Source: Rhodospirillaceae bacterium TMED167 (GTDB taxonomy: Bacteria > Pseudomonadota > Alphaproteobacteria > Rhodospirillales_A > UBA2165). From it: 6,141 nucleotides of DNA. Every line of letters starts with the position of its first letter. The stretch's first letter is position 1. Below are positions 1 to 5,767 of the stretch, piece after piece. The translations under genes were made by a program, and so were the position numbers. The notes beneath the pieces are model-generated. The model was not told where the DNA came from, did no database searches, and saw nothing but the letters and a program-made list of their open reading frames with translations. The DNA lies in assembly GCA_002170915.1 (NCBI GenBank), contig NHHQ01000090.1, positions 3,402-9,542 on the forward strand. Reading direction: 5' to 3'.

Positions 1-1590
1 AGTTTCGGTCACGGGATCGGCGAAGTGAAGGCGGTTAAAAACATCTCGCTCGAGATCGAAAAAGGTCAGACTGTCGCGCTGGTGGGCGAATCTGGGTCTG
101 GTAAATCGGTTTCTGCTCTCTCCGTCATGCGGCTGCTGCCTTATCCCCTTGCGCACCATCCCAGCGGCACCATTTTGTTTGACGGCGAGGACATCATGGA
201 TGCCGGCGAGGCCAAAATGCGCGAACTGCGCGGCAACCGCATCTCCATGATCTTTCAGGAACCGCTCAACTCCCTGAACCCGCTGCACAGCCTGGAAAAG
301 CAAATTTCCGAGATCCTTCATCTCCACAAACGCCTGAGCCCGTGGGAGGCGCGCGCGCGGGTGGAGGAATTGTTGGACCTAGTCGGGATGCCGGATGCCA
401 AGCAACGGCTCCAGGCCCTGCCTTACCAATTTTCAGGCGGCCAGCAACAGCGCATCATGATTGCCATGGCCCTTGCGAATGAGCCCGAACTTCTGATTGC
501 TGATGAACCTACCACCGCTCTTGATGTTACCGTGCAGGCGCAAGTGCTGAAGCTTCTGAAAGAACTCACCGTAAAATTAGACATGGGACTTTTGTTGATC
601 ACTCATGACCTCGGCATCGTCCGTCGCATGGCCGACCATGTGTATGTTATGAATGATGGTAACGTTGTGGAAGAAAACGAAACCGAGGCGCTCTTTGCCA
701 CGCCCGCGCATTTCTACACCCGGCACCTGCTCGAGGCAGAGCCGTCGGGTCGGCCGGATCCGGTGCCTGCGGACGCGAAAGAGGTGCTCACCGGTGACGC
801 TATCAAAGTGTGGTTTCCGATCAAGAAGGGCATCATCCGCCGCATCGTGGGCCACATCAAGGCAGTCGACGGCATCACCCTCAAAATGCGGGAAGGCCAT
901 ACTCTTGGCGTGGTGGGAGAGTCGGGCTCCGGTAAATCCACACTGGGACGGGCGCTTTTGCGCCTGGAGACCAGCACCGGCGATATTCGGTTCCAGGGTC
1001 GGGATCTCCAAAAACTGGGCTGGAAGGACATGCGGCCGCTGCGTCGGGAAATGCAAATCGTCTTTCAGGATCCCTTTGGCTCCATGAGTCCCCGGCTCTC
1101 TATATTCCAAATCATCGAAGAAGGCCTCATCGTTCACGGCTTGGGCCATACCTACGACGAACGGAGGGCGTTGGTGACCGGGGCTCTCGACGAAGTCGGG
1201 TTAGACCCCGTCACTATGGATCGCTATCCACACGAATTTTCCGGCGGCCAGCGCCAGCGTATTTGCGTCGCCCGGGCACTGGTGCTGAAACCTAAAATGA
1301 TGGTGTTGGACGAGCCGACTTCTGCGCTCGACATGTCTGTGCAGGTGCAGATCGTCGACCTCCTCCGAGAGCTGCAAAGAAAACATAAGCTGGCCTATCT
1401 CTTCATCAGCCACGATCTTAAAGTCGTGCGGGCGTTGGCTCATGATCTGATTGTGATCCGCAATGGCGTTGTTGTGGAACAAGGGTCTGCGGATGACGTT
1501 TTCGGAAATCCTACAGAAGCCTATACCCAAGCCCTTATTAAAGCGTCGTTCGACATCGAAGCGGATGAATTGGGTGTCGTGGCACTTTAG
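1..1590 (+). CDS. yejF: YejF-type tandem ABC transporter ATPase (5'-partial)
   Basis: This is the cytoplasmic ATPase of a Yej-type peptide importer, with two complete nucleotide-binding domains in one chain. Domain 1 has Walker A GESGSGKS (85-108), a Q-loop glutamine (256-258), signature FSGGQ (430-444), Walker B LLIADEP (490-510) and the H-loop His (604-606). Domain 2 has Walker A (916-939), signature FSGGQRQR (1237-1260), Walker B MMVLDEP (1297-1317) and the H-loop His (1411-1413). Both sites look catalytically intact. The frame is open from base 1, and its first residues (SFGHGIGE) fit the A-loop-side strand of the family, so the GTG at 25 is internal and roughly 10-20 N-terminal residues lie outside the window. 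The 529 visible residues match the family length. YejF works with permeases YejB and YejE, which are expected just upstream. The family imports peptides such as microcin C in E. coli and has been tied to muropeptide uptake in Agrobacterium. The actual substrate here cannot be read from the ATPase. Confidence 0.93.
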   Translation, partial: SFGHGIGEVKAVKNISLEIEKGQTVALVGESGSGKSVSALSVMRLLPYPLAHHPSGTILFDGEDIMDAGEAKMRELRGNRISMIFQEPLNSLNPLHSLEKQISEILHLHKRLSPWEARARVEELLDLVGMPDAKQRLQALPYQFSGGQQQRIMIAMALANEPELLIADEPTTALDVTVQAQVLKLLKELTVKLDMGLLLITHDLGIVRRMADHVYVMNDGNVVEENETEALFATPAHFYTRHLLEAEPSGRPDPVPADAKEVLTGDAIKVWFPIKKGIIRRIVGHIKAVDGITLKMREGHTLGVVGESGSGKSTLGRALLRLETSTGDIRFQGRDLQKLGWKDMRPLRREMQIVFQDPFGSMSPRLSIFQIIEEGLIVHGLGHTYDERRALVTGALDEVGLDPVTMDRYPHEFSGGQRQRICVARALVLKPKMMVLDEPTSALDMSVQVQIVDLLRELQRKHKLAYLFISHDLKVVRALAHDLIVIRNGVVVEQGSADDVFGNPTEAYTQALIKASFDIEADELGVVAL

Positions 1591-1593
1591 CCT

Positions 1594-2427
1594 TCAAAGC
1601 GGCCAGAAATCTGGAAATTTGTAGGCAATGGACAGCAAAAAGATGCCCAATATAACCCGGTAGATCGCAAAGGGTGTAAAGCTTGCCCGTTTCAACCAAA
1701 CCATTAAAAATGTGATGGCGACCAAGGCAAAACCGAAGGACATGGCCCCTGCGGTGAGAGCGTTTTTCAATAATATGTCGTTACTACTTTGGTAGAGTTC
1801 AAGGCCCTTGAGGCTGCCTGCAGCAGCGATCACCGGCATGGATAAAAGGAGCGAGAAACGTGCTGTATCCTGGCGTTCTACGCCCTGGAAGCGGGCTGCA
1901 GTCATGGTGATGCCTGCCCGACTGGTCCCGGGGATGAGGGCTAAAATTTGGAATAACCCGATTACAAAGGCTCCCAGGAACGTGATATGTTCCACGCTCC
2001 GGATGGTCATGTTGAGTTTGTCCGCGAGAAAGAGAAGGATCCCAAAGCCGAGAGTGGTCCAGCCTATGATTTCCAGGGACCGGAAGGCACCTCCCAGGTA
2101 GGTGTTCATCAGATATCCCGCGAGAACAACTGGAAGCGTGGCAATGACAAGCTTCCATACCAGCCAGAACTCTGGATCCAGGGGCCGACGGGTTGAGATT
2201 TGCTTAAAACTCCGGAACATGGCCCCCGTCATGGTGGCCAGATCCCGATAGAAATATAACATCACGGCCATCAGCGTTCCGACATGCACAGCCACGTCTA
2301 TGAGCAAACCTTGATCGGTCCAGTCCGCAAATTTGGGTACGAGAACCAGGTGTCCCGAGGATGAAATGGGGAGGAACTCGGTGATTCCTTGGACGGCAGC
2401 GAGAACGAATAGCTGAAAAAGCGGCAC
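1594..2427 (-). CDS. uppP: Undecaprenyl-diphosphatase UppP (BacA family)
   Basis: This inner-membrane enzyme dephosphorylates undecaprenyl diphosphate to the monophosphate, recycling the lipid carrier for peptidoglycan and surface polysaccharides. Overproduction of the family gives bacitracin resistance. From the GTG start the protein has 277 residues, the usual length, and is strongly hydrophobic with several membrane segments. The (E/Q)xxxE motif is present as Q13-GIT-E17, followed by PISSSGH with His26. The second conserved motif PGTSRAG lies at 166-172 with Arg170. These residues sit four positions before the E. coli E17/E21/H30/R174 set, so the active site appears complete. I chose GTG at 2425-2427 because an AAGGAAG Shine-Dalgarno lies just upstream and family members begin M-P-L-x-x-L. 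An in-frame TTG at 2440-2442 would add five residues. The stop is 3 nt from the converging yejF stop. The gene is divergent from the fzlA candidate. Confidence 0.95.
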   Translation of the reverse strand: MPLFQLFVLAAVQGITEFLPISSSGHLVLVPKFADWTDQGLLIDVAVHVGTLMAVMLYFYRDLATMTGAMFRSFKQISTRRPLDPEFWLVWKLVIATLPVVLAGYLMNTYLGGAFRSLEIIGWTTLGFGILLFLADKLNMTIRSVEHITFLGAFVIGLFQILALIPGTSRAGITMTAARFQGVERQDTARFSLLLSMPVIAAAGSLKGLELYQSSNDILLKNALTAGAMSFGFALVAITFLMVWLKRASFTPFAIYRVILGIFLLSIAYKFPDFWPL

Positions 2428-2442
2428 AAAATCTTCCTTCAA
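2421..2442 (-). promoter_or_regulatory. Shine-Dalgarno deciding the uppP start
   Basis: Read on the minus strand, AAGGAAG is followed by ATTTT and then GTG at 2425-2427. This near-ideal ribosome-binding site and spacing favours GTG over the TTG at 2440-2442, whose own upstream sequence (GGAACCTC) is less well placed. Confidence 0.6.
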
Positions 2443-2588
2443 GAGGTTCCTGATTTTAAGGAACTATGTATTCCTCACCACATTTGACCGGCTTTGCTAA
2501 GAAATGTTTAAAGATCTGAAATTGCTTGTGGTCCAGTGCGAATTTCATATTTGTTTTGGGCCGGTTAATTCCAGTATAACGAGTGCAT
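2428..2588. promoter_or_regulatory. Divergent intergenic region uppP / fzlA
   Basis: This 161-nt spacer separates the divergent starts of uppP and the GST-like gene and must hold promoters for both, unless transcription begins in neighbouring genes. The AT-rich stretch 2500-2580 is consistent with promoter DNA. For uppP, a TAAAAT-like -10 is visible on the minus strand near 2454-2459, but it has no convincing -35. I see no strong operator palindrome. Confidence 0.5.
2484..2512 (+). promoter_or_regulatory. Candidate sigma-70 promoter for the fzlA-like gene
   Basis: TTGACC (2484-2489) matches five of six bases of the -35 consensus. It is separated by 17 nt from TTTAAA (2507-2512), which matches four of six at -10. 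Transcription would start near 2519, giving a leader of about 70 nt. A competing TATAAC at 2575-2580 has a poor -35 (TTGTTT at 2551-2556) and would yield an almost leaderless mRNA. This is a judgement by eye. Confidence 0.3.
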
Positions 2589-3257
2589 ATGCGTACCCTT
2601 TATCATGTTTGGCTCAATCCCTTCTCGCGCAAGGTCCGCATCATGCTTGCGGAGAAGAAACTGGATTTCACCATGGAAGTGGAACCGGTGTGGGAGCGCC
2701 GAACGAAATTTCTGGCACTCAACCCGGCCGGCGAAGTGCCGGTGCTTGTGGAACCCGACAATACGGTGCTCTCTGACTCCGCGGCGATCTGCGAATATCT
2801 CGAAGAACAGTCCCCAGAGCCTAACTTGATGGGGGGCAAACCCTACGAAAAGGCTGAAGTCCGGCGTCTCGTCGCCTGGTTTGACCGAAAATTCCATCAG
2901 GAGGTCACGGACATGCTGGTTAATGAAAAAGTCATGAAACGATTCTTAGGTCTCGGAGAACCGGACTCCCGGATCATCCGGGCCGCTCAGAAAAACATCC
3001 ATACTCACCTGGATTATATCACATTCCTCACGGACCGCCGCCATTGGCTCGCGGGCGAAGTGATGACCCTGGCAGATATCGCGGCGGCGGCCCATTTATC
3101 GGTGTTAGATTATCTCGGGGACGTGCCCTGGAGCGACTACAAATCTGCCAAACATTGGTATGCCCGTATAAAATCTCGACCGAGCCTGCGTCCCATTCTG
3201 TCCGATACAATTCCTGGACTGCCGGCACCTAAACATTACGCCAACTTGGATTTTTAA
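2589..3257 (+). CDS. fzlA: GST-fold protein, probable FtsZ-binding FzlA
   Basis: This 222-residue soluble protein has the two-domain glutathione S-transferase fold. The thioredoxin-like N-terminal domain (about 1-77) carries NPAGEVPVL with cis-Pro51 and the DSAAI box (63-67). The helical C-terminal domain (about 85-205) carries WLAGEVMTLADIAAAA near 153-168. Several features favour FzlA, the alphaproteobacterial protein that binds FtsZ and activates septal wall synthesis, over a detoxifying GST. These are the opening MRTLYHxxLxPFSRKVR, Trp35 in the VWERR segment (near a tryptophan needed for FtsZ binding in Caulobacter, from memory), and the terminal HYANLDF with an acidic residue two from the end. 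FzlA is reported not to use glutathione. The start is ATG 2589 with a weak GAG upstream; GTG 2583 would add two residues. A generic GST is the alternative. The gene is divergent from uppP and convergent with the TPR gene, 2 nt between stops. Confidence 0.85.
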   Translation: MRTLYHVWLNPFSRKVRIMLAEKKLDFTMEVEPVWERRTKFLALNPAGEVPVLVEPDNTVLSDSAAICEYLEEQSPEPNLMGGKPYEKAEVRRLVAWFDRKFHQEVTDMLVNEKVMKRFLGLGEPDSRIIRAAQKNIHTHLDYITFLTDRRHWLAGEVMTLADIAAAAHLSVLDYLGDVPWSDYKSAKHWYARIKSRPSLRPILSDTIPGLPAPKHYANLDF

Positions 3258-3259
3258 CC

Positions 3260-4024
3260 CTACTGATTACCGCCATCCATTTTTCCCAGATTAGTTTGGG
3301 CGGATTTTGCCGCGTCGGAGTCTGGCGCTAATTCTATCACCTTAAGCCAATCTGAGCGCGCGCCGTTGTCTTTTTGTTGCAACCGTCTGAGGATGCCCCT
3401 CTCAAGAAGACCCTCGGGATGCGATTTCTCAAGGGTCAGGGCTTTCTCAATATCTTTCATTGCCGCGTTATCGTCCCCCAACAGGCGATGGGCGCTCGCT
3501 CGGAATACCCAGGCATCCGTTAGAGATGGGTCAAGGTCTAGGGCCGAATCCAAATCCCGGGTCGCGTTCCCATAAGCTTGCTGCGCCGCTGCGGATTGCG
3601 CGCGATCGATGTGAAAATCTGGGTTCGTCTCATCCAGTTTGATGGCGGCCGACAAGACGGCGCCCGCTCGTTGGGGTTCGTCTGCCAGCAGCCAAGCTTG
3701 ACCTGCCTGGCCGAGGATCCGAGCCTTAAATGGGGCTGGTGCCCGTGTCATGTCGGCCAGGGATTGCAGCCGTTTGGCCGCCTCGGGGTAATGTTTAAGC
3801 CCGATTAATGAGACAGCAGCGCAATGCCGGGCTGCATCCCCGCCGCCCAGTCCAAGCCAGGTGCTCGCATTCTCAAATCCTTTTTCCGGATCGGATTGAG
3901 CAAGGCTCATGCAGGCAACATATTCCGACTGCGAGTCGTGTTCTTGGGAATTACTCGGATCAGCCCTAAATAATCCCCCTGCGATTAAGCCGAAGAGGAC
4001 GAGAATGAGTGCGTGTTGGGTCAT
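3260..4024 (-). CDS. Exported tetratricopeptide repeat protein
   Basis: This 254-residue protein begins with a short uncharged hydrophobic segment (about 5-18, HALILVLFGLIAGG) that looks like a signal peptide or signal anchor, with cleavage plausible around 17-21. There is no lipobox cysteine. The rest is helical, with four tandem TPR-like units at roughly 102-135, 136-169, 170-203 and 204-237, each with the expected A/G and Asp/Pro spacing (for example ALDLDPSLTDAWVFRASAHR). A fifth, degenerate unit lies near 66-100. The module before the repeats has two cysteines, Cys38 (YVACMSLA) and Cys68 (GGGDAARHC), which could pair in the periplasm. TPRs bind protein partners; no enzymatic motif is present and no partner can be named. 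The ATG at 4022-4024 has an AAAGG about 10 nt upstream. The product is probably periplasmic, which suits the envelope-related neighbours. Confidence 0.88.
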   Translation of the reverse strand: MTQHALILVLFGLIAGGLFRADPSNSQEHDSQSEYVACMSLAQSDPEKGFENASTWLGLGGGDAARHCAAVSLIGLKHYPEAAKRLQSLADMTRAPAPFKARILGQAGQAWLLADEPQRAGAVLSAAIKLDETNPDFHIDRAQSAAAQQAYGNATRDLDSALDLDPSLTDAWVFRASAHRLLGDDNAAMKDIEKALTLEKSHPEGLLERGILRRLQQKDNGARSDWLKVIELAPDSDAAKSAQTNLGKMDGGNQ

Positions 4025-4131
4025 CGTAATAAGCCTTTAAAAAGGTACTGAGTGCATCGAGCTTTAAAAAATTCTATAACATGTGGCAAGGATCGGCCCT
4101 GGTAAACTTGCAACAATATCTCAACTTGAAA
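4025..4131. promoter_or_regulatory. Divergent spacer, TPR gene / dehydrogenase gene
   Basis: This 107-nt AT-rich spacer lies between divergent starts. On the plus strand TATAAC (4075-4080) matches five of six -10 bases but has no good -35. It would start RNA near 4087, after the ATG at 4081, and so argues for the later dehydrogenase start. On the minus strand TTGCCA (4084-4089) resembles a -35, but its best -10 partner (TTTAAA) is only 15 nt away. The small inverted repeat CCTTT-AA-AAAGG lies at 4034-4045. Confidence 0.35.
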
Positions 4132-4992
4132 ATGATGGCTGGACACTTGATCTGCTTTGGGTATGGCTTCTCGGCGCGCCATTTGATACCCCTGTTGCTG
4201 GCTAAAGGATGGACGGTCAGCGCCACAACCCGATCGGAAAATATTCCCGAGGTCGACGGGGTTGAATTCATCCGCTTTGATGCGGTTGTGGATAGGCATC
4301 TCGCCAAAGCGAGCCATGTTCTCCTTTCGGTTCCACCGGGAGAGTCGGGAGATCCGGTTCTGGATCGTTATCATCACCTTGTATCCAAGGCGTCTCATTT
4401 GAAATGGATTGGCTATCTGTCGACGACGGGTGTGTATGGTGATACGGCAGGAGCTTGGGTGACCGAAGCATCTCCGCTCAATCCGACAAATCGCCGGTCC
4501 ACTCTCCGTGTTGCGGCAGAGGCGAGCTGGCTTAATCTCCATCAAGATCAGGACTTGCCCGTCCATATTTTCCGGCTGGCCGGCATTTATGGGTCCGGGC
4601 GAAGTTCGCTGGATCAAGTGAGGGCCGGGCGCGCTCAGCGAATCGATAAACCTGGCCATAAATTTTCACGCATCCATGCCGCTGATATCGCTACCGTGCT
4701 CTGGGCGTCGATCAATGCCCCCCACCCGGGTCGCATCTACAATATGTGCGATGATGAACCCGCCCCCCAGGCGGATGTGGTGGCCTATGCCTGTGACCTC
4801 CTGGGTGCCCAGGTCCCGGCGCTGGTCGGATTCGATGCAGCCACCGAAACCATGTCGCCTATGGCCAGGAGTTTTTGGAACGATAACCGCTTGGTGGATA
4901 ATTCCAGGATCAAAGATGAGCTGGGCGTTGATCTCGCCTACCCCACCTACCGCGCGGGCCTATCGGCGATATACAGTACTGAAAATGGCTAG
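4132..4992 (+). CDS. Atypical SDR / NAD(P)-dependent epimerase-like protein (YeeZ-type)
   Basis: This 286-residue protein is an extended-type Rossmann-fold member resembling E. coli YeeZ. The dinucleotide-binding motif is G10-Y-G12-F-S-A15 at the very N-terminus, after a first strand HLICF. Arg34 follows strand 2 (SATTR) and could favour NADP. STTGVYGD (97-104) is the usual active-site strand, HAADIA (182-187) and YNMCDDEP (203-210) are typical of the family, and the C-terminus has the YPTYRAGL element. The catalytic YxxxK is absent; the matching stretch reads NRRSTLRVAAE (120-130). It may therefore not be a standard dehydrogenase, and no substrate can be assigned. I chose ATG 4132 because the Rossmann fold begins there and 4081 directly abuts a TATAAC. 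ATG 4135 is equally possible, and neither has a clear ribosome site. Its stop overlaps that of the converging hydrolase. Confidence 0.85.
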   Translation: MMAGHLICFGYGFSARHLIPLLLAKGWTVSATTRSENIPEVDGVEFIRFDAVVDRHLAKASHVLLSVPPGESGDPVLDRYHHLVSKASHLKWIGYLSTTGVYGDTAGAWVTEASPLNPTNRRSTLRVAAEASWLNLHQDQDLPVHIFRLAGIYGSGRSSLDQVRAGRAQRIDKPGHKFSRIHAADIATVLWASINAPHPGRIYNMCDDEPAPQADVVAYACDLLGAQVPALVGFDAATETMSPMARSFWNDNRLVDNSRIKDELGVDLAYPTYRAGLSAIYSTENG

Positions 4993-5019
4993 GCCGATAG
5001 GAGGCTGGCCGCAGTTTTC
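4981..5019. terminator. Candidate bidirectional terminator over overlapping stops
   Basis: GGCTAG (4987-4992) can pair with CTGGCC (5005-5010), giving six pairs including one G-U, around a 12-nt loop. AAAA (4982-4985) lies on the left and TTTT (5015-5018) on the right, so each strand reads a hairpin followed by a short T run. The minus-strand direction is better, with a 1-nt gap before TTTT; the plus strand has a 4-nt gap. The stem contains both stop codons. The hairpin is short and the T tracts are only four bases, so it would be weak. Confidence 0.35.
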
Positions 5020-5750
5020 TGTAATTTCTTCAAGTCCTGATCCCCGCTGAGCCTGTGATCTCCGCCTTTGATCAGCGTCACCTCGACATCGTCTGACCGC
5101 AGTCTTTCCTGCAGGGTCAGTGACCGTTGCCAAGGCACAGATGAGTCTTCCAGACCGTGGAGCAATCGAACAGGGCAGTCGAGCGCAATTTCCGTGTTCA
5201 TCACGACATGATGGGTGCCGTCATCCAGAAGTGCTTTGGTGATTGTGTAGGGGTCCTCATAGTCGCTGGGGATAACAACAACGCCATCGCTTTCGATCAT
5301 TTGGAGATGCTCTTCCGTCAGCGATTGGGGCAAAAGGTCCTCGGTAAAATCCGGCGCCGCCGCAATCCCCACAAGACCGGCGACCCGATCAGGCCGGGCG
5401 AGCGCGGTCAGGAGCATGATCCAGCCGCCCATGCTGGAGCCCACAATCACTTGAGGTCCCTCGGTTAAGGCATCAAAGGCCGCCAAAGCATCCTCGGCCC
5501 AAAGGCTGATGGTGCCATCCGCGAAGTTTCCCGACGAGGCGCCATGTCCCTGATAATCAAACCGAAGAAAGGCGTGCCCCCGGTCCCGGCACAGGTATTC
5601 CAGCGCGCGCGCCTTGCTGCCGGCCATATCCGACATAAAACCGGTCATGAAGACGATGCCCGGTGATTTTCCCGCCAGCGTGTGGTAGGCAATGGACGCG
5701 CCAGTCTCTCGTGTTAATATCTTGGGCTCGACGTCACTTTTTTCAGACAT
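4989..5750 (-). CDS. Alpha/beta hydrolase, ABHD10-like serine esterase/thioesterase
   Basis: This 253-residue soluble protein has a complete alpha/beta-hydrolase triad: nucleophile Ser106 in the elbow GSSMGG (104-109), Asp202 in HGLEDSSVPW, and His232 in GGDHRL. The oxyanion-side segment FMTGFMSDMAGSKA (34-47) and RFDYQGHGASSG (63-74) are in the expected places. A cap region lies at about 133-185. The order and wording of these motifs, including DCPVRLLHG (191-199) and IAAAPDFTE, resemble mitochondrial ABHD10, a protein depalmitoylase and acyl-glucuronide esterase, from memory. The bacterial substrate is unknown; a small ester or thioester is an inference. There is no signal peptide, so it is cytoplasmic. 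ATG 5748-5750 has a good AAAGG six nt upstream. The frame stays open further upstream, but that part lacks homology and overlaps the divergent glycosyltransferase. Confidence 0.9.
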   Translation of the reverse strand: MSEKSDVEPKILTRETGASIAYHTLAGKSPGIVFMTGFMSDMAGSKARALEYLCRDRGHAFLRFDYQGHGASSGNFADGTISLWAEDALAAFDALTEGPQVIVGSSMGGWIMLLTALARPDRVAGLVGIAAAPDFTEDLLPQSLTEEHLQMIESDGVVVIPSDYEDPYTITKALLDDGTHHVVMNTEIALDCPVRLLHGLEDSSVPWQRSLTLQERLRSDDVEVTLIKGGDHRLSGDQDLKKLQKTAASLLSA

Positions 5751-5767
5751 GGCAGACCTTTGTAAAT
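5751..5767. promoter_or_regulatory. 17-nt divergent spacer, hydrolase / glycosyltransferase
   Basis: Only 17 bases separate the two chosen divergent starts, and the hydrolase Shine-Dalgarno (CCTTT on the plus strand, 5757-5761) occupies part of them. No promoter fits inside, so each gene must be transcribed from within the other's 5' end, or the glycosyltransferase starts later, at ATG 5837. Confidence 0.5.

Noticed and set aside
25..27. GTG as the start of yejF
   Set aside because: The frame is open to base 1 and the preceding residues fit the ABC domain, so the true start is outside the window.
577..1149. Long minus-strand open frame (190 codons) inside yejF
   Set aside because: It is antisense to a gene with complete ABC motifs and its own translation shows no recognisable domain; His/Arg-rich composition is typical of a shadow frame.
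1581..1606. Hairpin GGC-a-CTTT / AAAG-cg-GCC at the yejF/uppP junction as a terminator
   Set aside because: The stem is only 4 + 3 pairs with an internal loop and no T run follows on either strand.
3243..3256. CCAACTTGG followed by TTTTT at the end of the fzlA candidate as a terminator
   Set aside because: Only three base pairs can form around a minimal loop, which is too weak, and it lies inside the coding sequence.
4081..4131. Dehydrogenase start at ATG 4081
   Set aside because: It would add 17 residues ahead of the Rossmann strand, has no ribosome-binding site, and directly follows a TATAAC -10-like box that would start RNA downstream of it.
4021..4659. Minus-strand open frame (212 codons) opposite the dehydrogenase
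   Set aside because: It lies antisense to a clear Rossmann-fold gene, overlaps the start of the TPR gene, and shows no domain.
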